A stretch of DNA of 64,000 bases from AP-15 sp963772965 (GCA_963772965.1 CAVYZU010000005.1:124001-188000); one strand, 5' to 3'. Counted from the first letter of the stretch, positions 34,445 through 44,220 are shown. Made by a program: numbers and translations. Notes: a model not told the origin generated them from the letters alone.

Positions 34445-34916
34445 CGATTTTCCTCGCTTATTGGCGGTTATTCGCGTCATGAACCCTCGCGCCATGCGTG
34501 GGCGCTTCAAACTCATAAACAACTCCCCGATGACCAATCATGAAATTAAGATGAAAGCCACTGCCTCTACCGGGCCGCGCGGCAGCCCGGCCCGAGGTAA
34601 TGCTCATTTCTGAAATCGGATGGCCGCCGGCATGCCTCATGCACAAGCGCCGGCTTTCGACCCTATGCCGACCCTCAGCCCTCGCGTTGGGAACCGCTTT
34701 TCATGGCCCCAAACCTGCCGTTCGCAATCGCCTGGGGATCGGCTCAGTGCGGTGGTAAGCGGACATCCGGGTGTGGTGCGAGTATCATCCCGCAGCCTAC
34801 CCCTCTTTGCCGACGGCTCCTGCCAAAGAGCAATGTGGCCGGGCGGCTGGATCAGTTTTGAGTTTCCGGATACGTTTGCCGAGAGCAGACAGCTTTCACG
34901 CGCAAAGGGTGTCCAA
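34445..34916. other. Divergent intergenic stretch
   Basis: 470 bases between the cache gene and the P450-like gene, which point away from each other, so both promoters lie here. The P450 frame is open through it (to 34620) but the added residues are Pro/Arg/Ser-rich, lack a ribosome-binding site, and would bury the Tat signal. I therefore treat it as non-coding. Confidence 0.5.
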
Positions 34917-36512
34917 ATGAAACGACGGACGGTTTTGGCTGGGGCCGCTGCCAGCGCGGCCGGCTTTGTTTCCGGCTCCGCTTTCGCCGCTGAGACCCCG
35001 GCAGCCAGTCCCACATCGACGGATCTTGCGACGGCACTGGCCCGGTTCCGCGCCTCCATCCCAGCGCGCTTTGACCGGACTTATGTGGAAAACGCCGTCG
35101 TCCCATTTTTTCTCACCAGCATCTATGAGGGCGAGCGTCCCGCGTTGCCGATGATCGACGTGACGCTTACGAAGGAGAACGCCCTGCCCCACGACCTCTG
35201 GGGGTTGATCTATCAGGACTGGAAGCCCGCGCCGGAGGAGGGTGTGACCGTATTCCTCCAGGGTTTAGAGAAGCGTGGCGAAAACAATCTTCGCAAGCGG
35301 ATTTACATGTCCGCGGTCACGCCCGACCTATACCGACCGATGTACGGCGACAAAGTAGTCGCCTTTTTTGACGGGCTGCTCGATCCGAAATTCATCGGCA
35401 AACCACTGATGCGGCACTACCTCGATTACTATTGGGATATTTATTGGGACCTGCACCTCGGAGTGAAGGGGGACGATATTCCTCCGCAGGTCCGCACGAT
35501 CGGAGAGAGCTTCAACACCGTTCTCGCCTTCCGTGACCCAACGCAGCCAATCGTGTATGACAACTACATGACGGTGCGGGCGCTCCTGGGTTCTCTTAAG
35601 ACCTGGATTGACGAGCGGCTGGACGACATCACAAACGGGCGGATCGCCAACCCCAAGAAAACAATTGCGTGGTATTGGCTGAAGAACGCCGGCGACGGCG
35701 CGCATTTCAGCAAGAAGGACGTCGTGTTCGAATGCTTTCATAACTTTGTCGCGTTTAGCCAATGGGGCAACACGATCTTTGGCATCATGTCTCGCCTGAG
35801 CCACGATGGCGGTGATCCCGAAATTCGTGCCGCGTTCGAGAAAACGATGTCAGGGACCCCTGATGCCGCGAACGGCGCGCCCTACACGCCACTTGAGATG
35901 TTCGTCATGGAGCTGTTCCGCACAATCTCGCCGAATGGCGGAAGCATTTCCTCTATGATGGACACGAGGCAGGCGAGTTCGAGCGACAATTACGGCGACA
36001 GCATATCGCCCTCTGTCAGGTTCGGGCTGCCTTACGAACGAAGCGGCTACATGATCTCGCCGCATACCTCGACCAGCTTCGACCCCCGGCACTGGACCAA
36101 TCCGCAGCAATTCGACCCGGGCCGTTATCTTGACGTGCCGACCAGCGCACAAATGGATCAGGCGAGGAGCAAGCAGATCGGCTTTGCCAAATGCCCATTC
36201 GATCTGACGGCGATGAAGGTCAACGACGGCCGTAACGCAGCCCTGGCCAACAGCGCGTTCGGCACGGTGTTCGGTGTGGTTGACGGCAAGCCGCTGCCGG
36301 TCTGCGACTACGCGGGGTTTGCGCCATTCGGCTTCGGTTATCGCCGCTGCCCCGGCGAGCAGCTCACAATCCAGGTCTTTGAGGACTTCCTGCGGAAGGT
36401 CTGGCGCGACAAGATGACGTTCCGCAGTCTGAATCTGCCGAACCCGCGTCAGGTGCCGATCGGTCCGAACGCCGTCATCGACGACAATATCACCTTTTCC
36501 CGGCTGTCCTGA
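34917..36512 (+). CDS. Tat-exported cytochrome P450-like protein
   Basis: 531 residues from ATG 34917 (AAAGGG upstream). It begins with a twin-arginine signal, KRRTVLAGAAASAAGFVSGS, cleaved near AFA. The rest carries P450 landmarks in order: a K-helix ExxR motif ELFRTISP (Glu331-Arg334) and the region before the heme (WTNPQQFDPGRYL). The cysteine loop FGFGYRRCPGE then fits FxxGxRxCxG exactly, with Cys477 as heme ligand. The I-helix threonine motif is not obvious. Bacterial P450s are normally cytoplasmic; a Tat signal predicts export of the folded heme protein. Electron donor and substrate are unknown; no ferredoxin gene is near. Confidence 0.75.
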   Translation: MKRRTVLAGAAASAAGFVSGSAFAAETPAASPTSTDLATALARFRASIPARFDRTYVENAVVPFFLTSIYEGERPALPMIDVTLTKENALPHDLWGLIYQDWKPAPEEGVTVFLQGLEKRGENNLRKRIYMSAVTPDLYRPMYGDKVVAFFDGLLDPKFIGKPLMRHYLDYYWDIYWDLHLGVKGDDIPPQVRTIGESFNTVLAFRDPTQPIVYDNYMTVRALLGSLKTWIDERLDDITNGRIANPKKTIAWYWLKNAGDGAHFSKKDVVFECFHNFVAFSQWGNTIFGIMSRLSHDGGDPEIRAAFEKTMSGTPDAANGAPYTPLEMFVMELFRTISPNGGSISSMMDTRQASSSDNYGDSISPSVRFGLPYERSGYMISPHTSTSFDPRHWTNPQQFDPGRYLDVPTSAQMDQARSKQIGFAKCPFDLTAMKVNDGRNAALANSAFGTVFGVVDGKPLPVCDYAGFAPFGFGYRRCPGEQLTIQVFEDFLRKVWRDKMTFRSLNLPNPRQVPIGPNAVIDDNITFSRLS

Positions 36513-36669
36513 TCGCGAGGAGCAGCAGTGTAGAAATCCGGGTGCGAGTGTCCGCAAACGGGTCGACTGCGGCCGATATCACCTGTCGAAATCAAAGGGT
36601 CGCTTTCGGCGCTACCTCCCCATTGGCGCCTGTTCCAGGGAAGGCCCGCAATCCACCCGCTGCGGACAC

Positions 36670-39030
36670 CTAGCGCAGGGCGAGGAGGCAGGCGCGGGCG
36701 GCGGCGTCGAGGATCGCGTCCTTGTCGATGCCGTAAGCGCGGTAGAGGTCGGGAATATCGCCCGATTGTCCAAACCGCTCGACCCCCAATGGGACGATCG
36801 GATTCCGTGCTACGGCGCCGAGCCACGACAAGGTTGCCGGATGAAAGTCGCCGACAGTGACCAGCGCAGCACCCGGACGCAGGCGCCCCAATAGCCGCTC
36901 GGCGGCGCTAATTCGTCCCTCGGCCTGGGCGTCACGCCAGTCTTGGTGCAGCCGGTCGGGGGCGGTGATCGCCAGCACCCCGGTGTCAGGCGCATCCTCC
37001 CCCAATTCGTCATGCGCGGCGAGCGCCTCCGAGGCCAAGGCGCCGCAATAGACGATCGCCAGATCGGCCTCTTGCCCCGGCGCGCGCAGCCAATAGCCGC
37101 CGGCGACAATCGCCTCGGCGAGCTCCGGCTCGATCTGCCGCTTAAGCTGCTCGATTGGCCGCGTCGACAACCGGAAGTAAACCAATTCACCTGATGGCTG
37201 CTGGATTTCGCTCAGCGCCCAACGCAACAGCACCGCCAACTCGTCGGCATAGGCCGGCTCGAAACTCGTCAACCCCGGCTGCGCCATTCCGATCAAGGGC
37301 TCGCTGATCGATTGATGTGCACCGCCTTCGGGGGCGAGCGTGATTCCCGAGGGTGTTGCTACCAGGATAAAGCGCGCGTCCTGGTAACACGCGTAATTCA
37401 GTGCATCGAGCCCGCGCTTGATAAAGGGATCGTAAAGTGTCCCGACCGGCAGCAGGCGGGCGCCAAACAACGGCCCCGACAGCCCGAGCGCCGCCAGCAG
37501 CAGAAACAGATTGCTCTCGGCGATGCCGAGTTCGATGTGCTGGCCTTGCGGCGACATCCCCCAGCGCTGCGCGGAGACGACATTTTCCTCGCGAAACGTG
37601 TCGGCCCGCTCGGCGCGGTCGAAGATGCCGCGGCGGTTGACCCAAGGCCCGAGATTGGTCGACACGGTGACGTCGGGCGAGGTCGTGACGATGCGCCGCG
37701 CCAATAGACTGTCACTGGCAGCGATATCGCCGAGCAGCCGGCCGAATGCTTCCTGCGTCGACTGCCGCTCGCCGCGCGGCACCGGCAGGCTGGCCGGCAC
37801 CGGGACCGGATCCGCCTGATGCCGGCGCGCAGCGGGGCTGGCAAGCGGCACCCGCTTGAGAAACACGGACAGCCGCTCGGGTTCCATGTCGAGCCCGGCA
37901 AACCGGTCCCACTCGGCGCCATCCGAGACCGCCATATTGCGGCGAAACGCGGCCATCTGGTCGAGGTTCATCAATCCGGCGTGGTTGTCCTTGTGGCCGG
38001 CAAAAGGCAGCCCGAAGCCCTTGATCGTGTAGGCGATAAAGCAGGTCGGCCGGTCATCGGCGATGGCGTGAAAGGCGTCGAGCACCGTCGCCATATCGTG
38101 GCCGCCGAGATTGGTCATCAGCCGCTGGAGTTCGGCATCGTCGTGATCGTCGAGAATGGCGCGGATGCCGGGATAGCGATTGAGGTCGCGCTGCAGATGC
38201 TCGCGCCAGCCGTCGCCGCCCTTGTAAACGAGCGCTGAATAAAGCGAGTTCGGGCAGGCGTCGATCCATTCGCGCAGATGATGGCCGTCGGGCCGGGCAA
38301 ACGCGGCCTCCAGCAGCCGGCCGTATTTCAACGTGACGACCCGCCAGCCCATCATCTCGAACATCGCGTCGATGCGGCCAAAGAGCCGATCGGAAACGAC
38401 CGCGTCCAAGCTCTGGCGATTGTAATCGATGACCCACCACAGATTGCGGACGTCGTGCTTCCAGCCTTCGAGCAATGCCTCGAAGATGTTGCCCTCATCG
38501 AGTTCGGCGTCGCCGGCAAGCGCAATCATCCGGCCCGCCGGCTCGTCGGTCGGCGTCAGCTGTTTCAGCCTGACGTAATCTTGCGCGATCGAGCTGAACA
38601 AGGTCATGCCGACCCCGAGCCCGACCGACCCGGTCGAGAAATCGACGATGTCGCCGTCCTTGGTCCGTGACGGATACGACTGGGCCCCGCCAAAGGCGCG
38701 AAACCGTTCCAGCTTGTCGCGCGTCTGGTGGCCGAGCAGGTATTGGATCGCGTGGAAGACCGGCGAGGCATGCGGCTTGACCGCGACGCGATCCTGCGGC
38801 CGCAACACGTCGAAATAGAGCGCTGTCATCAGGGTTGCGACCGACGCGCTCGAGGCTTGATGGCCGCCGACCTTTAATCCGTCGCGATTTGGGCGGAGGT
38901 GATTGGCGTTGTGGATCATCCAGGTCGACAGCCACAACACCTTGCGCTCGAGCGCATTCAAACAGGCAAGCTTGTCGGCATCCGCTGCTTGCTGCGGGCC
39001 GGCAACGTCGCTCTCCAGGACCTGCGGCAT
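36670..39030 (-). CDS. Transketolase / pyruvate dehydrogenase E1-like ThDP enzyme
   Basis: 786 residues from ATG 39030 (GGAG upstream). The N-terminal ThDP-binding half has a transketolase-type opening (SVGLGVGMTLFSSIA) and the diphosphate motif as GDAELDEG...NRQ (Gly173 to Asn204), with Ala for the usual second Gly. The pyrimidine-binding domain follows (RENVVSA-like EENVVSAQRWG, QHIELGIAESN, PEGGAHQSI), then a C-terminal transketolase domain. Size and layout are nearer to a single-chain E1 (AceE-like) than to transketolase (about 660). No lipoyl E2 or E3 gene is next to it, so the physiological reaction is uncertain. Confidence 0.75.
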   Translation of the reverse strand: MPQVLESDVAGPQQAADADKLACLNALERKVLWLSTWMIHNANHLRPNRDGLKVGGHQASSASVATLMTALYFDVLRPQDRVAVKPHASPVFHAIQYLLGHQTRDKLERFRAFGGAQSYPSRTKDGDIVDFSTGSVGLGVGMTLFSSIAQDYVRLKQLTPTDEPAGRMIALAGDAELDEGNIFEALLEGWKHDVRNLWWVIDYNRQSLDAVVSDRLFGRIDAMFEMMGWRVVTLKYGRLLEAAFARPDGHHLREWIDACPNSLYSALVYKGGDGWREHLQRDLNRYPGIRAILDDHDDAELQRLMTNLGGHDMATVLDAFHAIADDRPTCFIAYTIKGFGLPFAGHKDNHAGLMNLDQMAAFRRNMAVSDGAEWDRFAGLDMEPERLSVFLKRVPLASPAARRHQADPVPVPASLPVPRGERQSTQEAFGRLLGDIAASDSLLARRIVTTSPDVTVSTNLGPWVNRRGIFDRAERADTFREENVVSAQRWGMSPQGQHIELGIAESNLFLLLAALGLSGPLFGARLLPVGTLYDPFIKRGLDALNYACYQDARFILVATPSGITLAPEGGAHQSISEPLIGMAQPGLTSFEPAYADELAVLLRWALSEIQQPSGELVYFRLSTRPIEQLKRQIEPELAEAIVAGGYWLRAPGQEADLAIVYCGALASEALAAHDELGEDAPDTGVLAITAPDRLHQDWRDAQAEGRISAAERLLGRLRPGAALVTVGDFHPATLSWLGAVARNPIVPLGVERFGQSGDIPDLYRAYGIDKDAILDAAARACLLALR

Positions 39031-39134
39031 CTCGCACTCCGGCTTCCGCGAATTCGTTCGCGTCCTATACCCGATGTCGATGAATTTTTCAGCCCTTGGC
39101 GGAGTTAGCGGGTGAGAACCATTCGAGAGCAGCG

Positions 39135-39974
39135 ATGACCCAAAAAATCTTTACGGCCTTGCTGGTCGCTACAGTTGCCGCGGGTCTGGCGGGCGAAGCC
39201 CGCGCGGCCAACAGTAGTGTCACCCAGCAGATGAATTCCGGCTTCACCAGCCCGGCGCCAAAAAACGCGATCGCAAAAAACGCGGTGAGCCCTAACCCCG
39301 ATCAGATCGGGGCGAAGAGCGTCATCGGGGCCGATATCAAAGACACCAGCGGTAATACGATCGCCAAGATCACCGATATCAGCATCGATCGGCGCAGCGG
39401 CGCCGCCGCGGTGGCGATCATCGAGCCGGCCGGCGGCAAATCATTCGATCACGGCAAAAGCGCCGTCGCCTGGAGCAGCCTTCGCTTCGTACCCGGCCCC
39501 ACACCCCATTTCGTGACCCAACTCGATCGCCAGGCGTTAAATGCTGGGAGCGCTTTGGTCGAGCGCGCGAAAACTGGGAATAATTATTTCGATGCGAAGA
39601 AGGATCTGTTCGGCAAAGAAGTCGTCGGTCCAAACGGCAAGTCGCTGGGCCACATACAAGACCTGGTCCTGTCTTTTGGTACCGGACACATCGACGCACT
39701 GATCATCGATACCCGCGGCGGGGTTATCAGTCTTGCCGGCGAAAGGGATCACGCGGTCAACTGGGACGCTGCCAAACCCGAGATTACGAAGAATGGCGGC
39801 CCGGTTCGCATAGCGCTCTCCAAAGAACAGGTCGATAGTGCCCCGGTGACGACCAGCCTCGCTCCGGCGCCAATCCCATCGACCGCCGCAAACCGCAATC
39901 AGGTCGTGCTGCAGCGCGATTCCGCCGGCAATATCAGCGGGACCAAGATTCCCGCGCCGCAAGACCGCCGTTGA
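39135..39974 (+). CDS. Exported protein with two PRC-barrel repeats
   Basis: 279 residues from ATG 39135. A signal peptide ends at ARA. Two PRC-barrel-like units follow: SVIGADIKDTSGNTIAKITD with a partner strand VAIIEPAGGK, and LFGKEVVGPNGKSLGHIQDL with ALIIDTRGGV. The end is Pro/Ser-rich. PRC barrels in exported alphaproteobacterial proteins are common, mostly uncharacterised, and may be stress-related. The gene is divergent from the ThDP enzyme gene with about 100 bases between. Confidence 0.72.
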   Translation: MTQKIFTALLVATVAAGLAGEARAANSSVTQQMNSGFTSPAPKNAIAKNAVSPNPDQIGAKSVIGADIKDTSGNTIAKITDISIDRRSGAAAVAIIEPAGGKSFDHGKSAVAWSSLRFVPGPTPHFVTQLDRQALNAGSALVERAKTGNNYFDAKKDLFGKEVVGPNGKSLGHIQDLVLSFGTGHIDALIIDTRGGVISLAGERDHAVNWDAAKPEITKNGGPVRIALSKEQVDSAPVTTSLAPAPIPSTAANRNQVVLQRDSAGNISGTKIPAPQDRR

Positions 39975-40075
39975 GTCGCCACGCAAACATTAGTCGTATT
40001 TGACCTGGTAATCGCGCATGCCTAAATACGATGACGATTGGTCAAAATCGATCCGTAGGCTGGAGCGGCGAGAAC

Positions 40076-40432
40076 ATGTCGGAACGCGGAAACGAGGAGG
40101 AGCGGCGCGTCGTGCTGTCGGAGAGCGCTGCCCGGCGGATAAACATTCTTAAAGAACAGGAGCACGCGGCGAACGCACTGTTGCGGATCGCGGTCTCTGG
40201 CGGTGGCTGTTCCGGGTTTCAATACGGCTTCAGCTTTGACGACCAGCGCAACGACGATGATTTCGTCTTTGAGCGCGATGGCGTCGGCGTCGTGGTCGAT
40301 CAGGTTTCGCTCGACCTGTTGGCCGGCGCCGAAATCGATTTTGTCGAGGATCTGATGGGAGCGTCGTTCCAGATCCGCAACCCGAACGCCGCCTCGTCCT
40401 GCGGTTGCGGCAATTCGTTTTCGATCGCCTGA
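40076..40432 (+). CDS. erpA: Iron-sulfur cluster insertion protein (A-type carrier)
   Basis: 118 residues from ATG 40076 (GGAG upstream). The A-type carrier fold is clear: LSESAARRINILKEQE, LRIAVSGGGCSGFQYGFSFD with the first conserved Cys, YGFSFDDQRNDDDFVFERDG, then NPNAASSCGCGNSFS with the CxC ligands. It carries Fe-S clusters to apo-enzymes, most often those of the isoprenoid pathway. Fifteen bases before xthA, a pairing also seen in other alphaproteobacteria. Could equally be labelled iscA-like; the tail motif favours ErpA. Confidence 0.88.
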   Translation: MSERGNEEERRVVLSESAARRINILKEQEHAANALLRIAVSGGGCSGFQYGFSFDDQRNDDDFVFERDGVGVVVDQVSLDLLAGAEIDFVEDLMGASFQIRNPNAASSCGCGNSFSIA

Positions 40433-40447
40433 TCTCCGGCGGCATTT

Positions 40448-41224
40448 GTGGCCGTAAAAATCGCCAGCTGGAACGTCAACTCGGTCAAGGTACGGCTGCC
40501 ACATTTGCTCGCCTATCTCGAAGAGGCGCAGCCGGACGTTCTATGCCTTCAGGAAACCAAGTGCCCGCCCGCCGATTTTCCCCGGCTCGAACTGGACGGT
40601 CTGGGTTATCGCGTCGAGACGATCGGTCAGCGCGCCTATAACGGCGTCGCACTGGTGTCGAAACGCCCGGCCGAAGATCTCGTCACCGGCCTGCCCGGGA
40701 TGCCGGAGGACGAACAAGCCCGCTATCTCGAAGCGTCGTTCGGCGATGTTCGCGTCGCCTCGATTTATCTGCCGAACGGCAACCCCGTCGGGACCGACAA
40801 ATACAGTTATAAGCTGGCCTGGATGGAGCAACTGATCAGCCGCGTTCGCGACTTGCTGCAGCGCGAGATCCCGTTCGTCCTCGCCGGCGACTACAATATC
40901 TGCCCCGCCGACGAAGACGTGTACGACCCGGTCGCATTTCGCGAAGACGCGCTGTGCCGTCGCGAGTCGCGCTCGCGGTTTCGCGAGCTGATGTATCTCG
41001 GACTGACCGACGCCTACCGCGTATTTCATCGCGAGCCGCACCGCTACACCTTCTGGGACTACCAAGCCGGGCGGTGGAACCGCGACGAAGGCCTGCGGAT
41101 CGATCACCTGCTGCTGTCGCCGCACGCGACCGACCGAGTGGCCACCTGCGAAATCGACAAGAAACCGCGCGCCAAGGACCGCGCTTCCGACCACACCCCA
41201 ATCTGGTGTGGACTGGCGATTTAG
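40448..41224 (+). CDS. xthA: Exodeoxyribonuclease III
   Basis: 258 residues from GTG 40448. AP endonuclease/3'-exonuclease of base-excision repair. Motifs: IASWNVNSVKVRLPHLL, LCLQETKCPPADFP (metal-binding Glu), FVLAGDYNICPADEDVYDP, WDYQAGRWNRDEGLRIDHLL, and the C-terminal SDHTPIW with the catalytic Asp-His. Length typical of the family. Probably in one transcript with erpA. Confidence 0.93.
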   Translation: MAVKIASWNVNSVKVRLPHLLAYLEEAQPDVLCLQETKCPPADFPRLELDGLGYRVETIGQRAYNGVALVSKRPAEDLVTGLPGMPEDEQARYLEASFGDVRVASIYLPNGNPVGTDKYSYKLAWMEQLISRVRDLLQREIPFVLAGDYNICPADEDVYDPVAFREDALCRRESRSRFRELMYLGLTDAYRVFHREPHRYTFWDYQAGRWNRDEGLRIDHLLLSPHATDRVATCEIDKKPRAKDRASDHTPIWCGLAI

Positions 41225-41240
41225 CGCACTGCCAGTTTGT

Positions 41241-42959
41241 TTAGCTACTTTGCAGGAACCGCTCCGCAGCGGCGGCTAGCGTGTCTTTTCCTTCGCGAAA
41301 CGGCGCCATCGGGATCATGATGAGCGCCCGCTGGCCGGGTTCGAGCGCGCCAAAATCATCCGCTAGCGCAAAATCGCCGTCGCGCGACGCCGCCAGGAGG
41401 ATGGCGCCAGGCGGCGGGCTCGGCAGGAGGTCATCGCCGACGGTATATTCGCCAAGCCCAAATTCGCGGCCGGCAAAGGCGACCCGGCCGCGCGATCCGG
41501 CAAACCGCGACAAGCCAACGAAAACCGGAGCCGCCAATGCGGCGACCGAGAAGGTCGTCTGAAACTCGAAGTGCCGCGCGATCAACTCCGCAAAACTTCG
41601 TTCGGCGATGCGCAACACCGCCGGCATTGTCGGATTGCGCGCCCGCGCACCGAGGCCGATTTCGAGATTGAGCGTGTCGACATTGGTCAAGGCGATGATG
41701 CTGTGCGCCGCGTCGATGTTGCATAGATCGAGTGTTTCGTCGCGGCTGGCATCGCCGGTCAACAGGTCAAAGCGCCGCTCCTGCGCCAGTTCGACGATCG
41801 CCGTGTCGGGCGTCTGCTCGATTACGACCAGGCGTTTGCCTAGCGTGAGCAGCAATTCGATTACCCCGGAACCAATGCTGCCGGCGCCGCAAATAATGAT
41901 GTGTCCACGCCGATGCACCGGACGCAGACCCTGCAAGGTGACCCATTGCACCCGCGTCAGCAGCGATGCTCCGAAAGCGATAAACAGCCCAGTCAGAGCA
42001 GTGCCGGACAGCATCAGCAGCATTGCCGCGATGATTTCGATTTTATCGTGACGGTTCGGCGTGATGTCGCCGTATCCGGTTGTCGTCATTGTCGCGACAA
42101 CGAAATAAGCGGCGTCGAGCCAAGTATCGCGGAATACGGTGCGGAAATAGGCGATCCCGGCGGCGAACACCACCAATGCCGCCAATGCCAGCCGCAATAG
42201 GATCGGGTTGAGGCCAGACAATCGTCGCCTCTCGCCACGTCGCAAGTGGCGCAGCCTTCGCGCGATCGTCGCGCGCGTTCTGACACCGAGCGTGCTCGGC
42301 GCTGAGCGATGCAGCTTGCCGAGATCGCCATAGATGACGAGCTCCGCTTGCGGCGCGATGGGCGTATCTCGTCGGATCGCGGCCTCCCCTTCAATGGCGA
42401 CAATCCGCGCTGAGAGGGTTTGTTCGGCCTCCGCGACGGTGAAGTCCCCTACGCCGCAATTTTCGGCGATACGGGTGGCAAAGCCGGTCAGCGGCCCGTC
42501 CGGCTCGGGAAACTGCAGGCCGCGAAAGCAGGAGGGATCGAGCGCCGCCGCGGCATAGGTCGCGGCCGAATGCCAAGCCAGCGACACAACCGAGCAATCG
42601 GCCAGGTTCTGCTCGATCTTTCGCGCCAGCCGCCGGTTGAACTGGCGAAGGACGATCCGGATTGTCGGATTGGCGTCGCGCGCTAGCAAGGCTGCGTGCA
42701 GGTTGAGCTGATCGTCCCCCGACAGGGCGAGGACCGTGATCGCGCGCGCGACACCCGCTTGCGCAAGAATCTCGGGAGTGTCCGGCTGGCCGGCAATAAA
42801 GACCGCACCGACTGCCTCAACGTCACGGGCAAAATCCGGGTCGCGGCGCCACAACACCACGACGTGATGGCACTGCAAGACGCACAGCTCTTGCGCCGTC
42901 CCGAGCGCCAGCGCGTCGCCGCCGACGACAATGATTACCGGTTCGTCGGGCCCGCTCAC
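41241..42959 (-). CDS. Potassium-channel protein with RCK domains on both sides of the pore
   Basis: 572 residues from GTG 42959. An N-terminal TrkA/RCK nucleotide-binding domain (VIIVVGGDALALGTAQEL) spans about 1-210. A two-helix pore follows (LNPILLRLALAALVVFAAGI; filter TTGYGD near 298; second helix AAMLLMLSGTALTGLF). A second RCK domain begins at HIIICGAGSIGSGVIELL and runs to about 480. A C-terminal TrkA-C-like part ends the chain. Most bacterial channels of this sort have the RCK only after the pore. The GTG start overlaps the stop of the KamA-like gene (GTGA), so the two are translated together. It likely forms a ligand-gated K+ channel in the inner membrane. Confidence 0.82.
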   Translation of the reverse strand: MSGPDEPVIIVVGGDALALGTAQELCVLQCHHVVVLWRRDPDFARDVEAVGAVFIAGQPDTPEILAQAGVARAITVLALSGDDQLNLHAALLARDANPTIRIVLRQFNRRLARKIEQNLADCSVVSLAWHSAATYAAAALDPSCFRGLQFPEPDGPLTGFATRIAENCGVGDFTVAEAEQTLSARIVAIEGEAAIRRDTPIAPQAELVIYGDLGKLHRSAPSTLGVRTRATIARRLRHLRRGERRRLSGLNPILLRLALAALVVFAAGIAYFRTVFRDTWLDAAYFVVATMTTTGYGDITPNRHDKIEIIAAMLLMLSGTALTGLFIAFGASLLTRVQWVTLQGLRPVHRRGHIIICGAGSIGSGVIELLLTLGKRLVVIEQTPDTAIVELAQERRFDLLTGDASRDETLDLCNIDAAHSIIALTNVDTLNLEIGLGARARNPTMPAVLRIAERSFAELIARHFEFQTTFSVAALAAPVFVGLSRFAGSRGRVAFAGREFGLGEYTVGDDLLPSPPPGAILLAASRDGDFALADDFGALEPGQRALIMIPMAPFREGKDTLAAAAERFLQSS

Positions 42960-44014
42960 CGCCTCTGCGACCCGGGGGGCTTATCAGGATCGGGCGGATA
43001 ACGGTGCGTCACCCCCGCATTGTCCTCCACGGTCCATCCACCCCCATCGCCATCGCAGATCGAAGAGGGGGCGATCGGCACCTTGCCGTAGCCGCCCGGG
43101 ATATCCAGCACGTAGGTCGGCTGACACAGTCCCGACACCCGCCCGCGCAGTGAGCGCACCAGCTTCTGCCCCGACGCGATCCCGGTGCGAAAGTGCGCTG
43201 TCCCTCGGGCGAGGTCGGCCTGGTGCAGGTAATAAGGTTTGACCCGCATCGCCACGAGCCCGCGGAACAGGGCTTCCAGCACCGCGGCATCGTCGTTGAC
43301 GCCGCGCAATAGCACGGTCTGCGACAGAACCGGTATGCCGGCACGCACCAGACGACTCACCGCGTCTTTGGCAGCCTCAGTCAGCTCGCGCGGATGGTTG
43401 GCGTGGATTACGACCCATACCGCCTTTTCCGCCGCCAATGCCGCGACGAGCCGCGCTGTGACGCGGCGGGAATCAACGACGGGAACCCGGGTGTGAAAGC
43501 GGATGACGCCAAGATGCGGGATCTGGTCGAGGGCGCCGACGATCGCGGCAAGGCGGCGCGGCGCCAGAATAAAGGAATCGCCGCCGGTGACAATGACCTC
43601 CCAGATCTCCGGCCGCTGACGGACATAGTCGTAGGCGCGTTCCAGTGCCACCTGGTCCAGCATGTCCGCCGTTTTGCCTACCGTTTCGCGACGAAAGCAG
43701 AAGCGGCAATAAACCGGGCACAGCAGGATCGGCTTTAACAGGACCCGGTCGGGATAGCGATGCACGATGCCGGGGACCGGCGACCAGCGAGCATCGCCGA
43801 TCGGGTCGGCCAATTCCTCGCCGCCGGTCTCGAGTTCGGCAGCGCTCGGCACAAACTGCGCCGCAATCGGATCGCTCGGATCGGAGGCATCGATCAGCGC
43901 TGCCATGTCGTCGGTCACAGCGACCGAAAACTGCTCCGCCACCCGCCGGATCTCGTCCAGCCGCTCGGGCGCGACAAGACCGGCTTTCACCATGTCATCG
44001 GCGGCTAGAGTCAC
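42956..44014 (-). CDS. Lysine 2,3-aminomutase-like radical SAM enzyme
   Basis: 352 residues from GTG 44014, preceded by GGGAG; the frame is open to 44257 without support. The radical SAM cluster is CPVYCRFC (Cys99, 103, 106). The aminomutase PLP lysine sits in DIPGGYGKVPI. Other motifs are WEVIVTGGDSFIL, IRFHTRVPVVDSRRVT and KPYYLHQADL. This is the KamA/EpmB family, which moves an amino group from carbon 2 to carbon 3 of lysine, either free lysine or in EF-P modification. No epmA or efp gene is nearby. Coupled by overlap to the potassium-channel gene. Confidence 0.85.
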   Translation of the reverse strand: MTLAADDMVKAGLVAPERLDEIRRVAEQFSVAVTDDMAALIDASDPSDPIAAQFVPSAAELETGGEELADPIGDARWSPVPGIVHRYPDRVLLKPILLCPVYCRFCFRRETVGKTADMLDQVALERAYDYVRQRPEIWEVIVTGGDSFILAPRRLAAIVGALDQIPHLGVIRFHTRVPVVDSRRVTARLVAALAAEKAVWVVIHANHPRELTEAAKDAVSRLVRAGIPVLSQTVLLRGVNDDAAVLEALFRGLVAMRVKPYYLHQADLARGTAHFRTGIASGQKLVRSLRGRVSGLCQPTYVLDIPGGYGKVPIAPSSICDGDGGGWTVEDNAGVTHRYPPDPDKPPGSQRR

Positions 44015-44220
44015 CGGAGATCTCCCATGTAGCGCAAGATAATCGGCAACTCCTCTAGGGGCTAGCCACTCGGCAAAGCGTGACGTTCCGAGGCGCCTGC
44101 GGTTTTGACATCTGCAGCCAAAGCGCATACATTTGTCGATACATAATGCGCCTCGGCGATGCGTTACGGCATGGCTCGGCTCTCTCCAACGCTTAAGAGA
44201 TCGGGCCGGGGGCGGCGCAT

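Noticed and set aside
34620..34916. N-terminal extension of the P450-like frame by 99 codons
   Set aside because: It would place the twin-arginine signal inside the protein, and the extension is low in conserved features. ATG 34917 has a ribosome-binding site.
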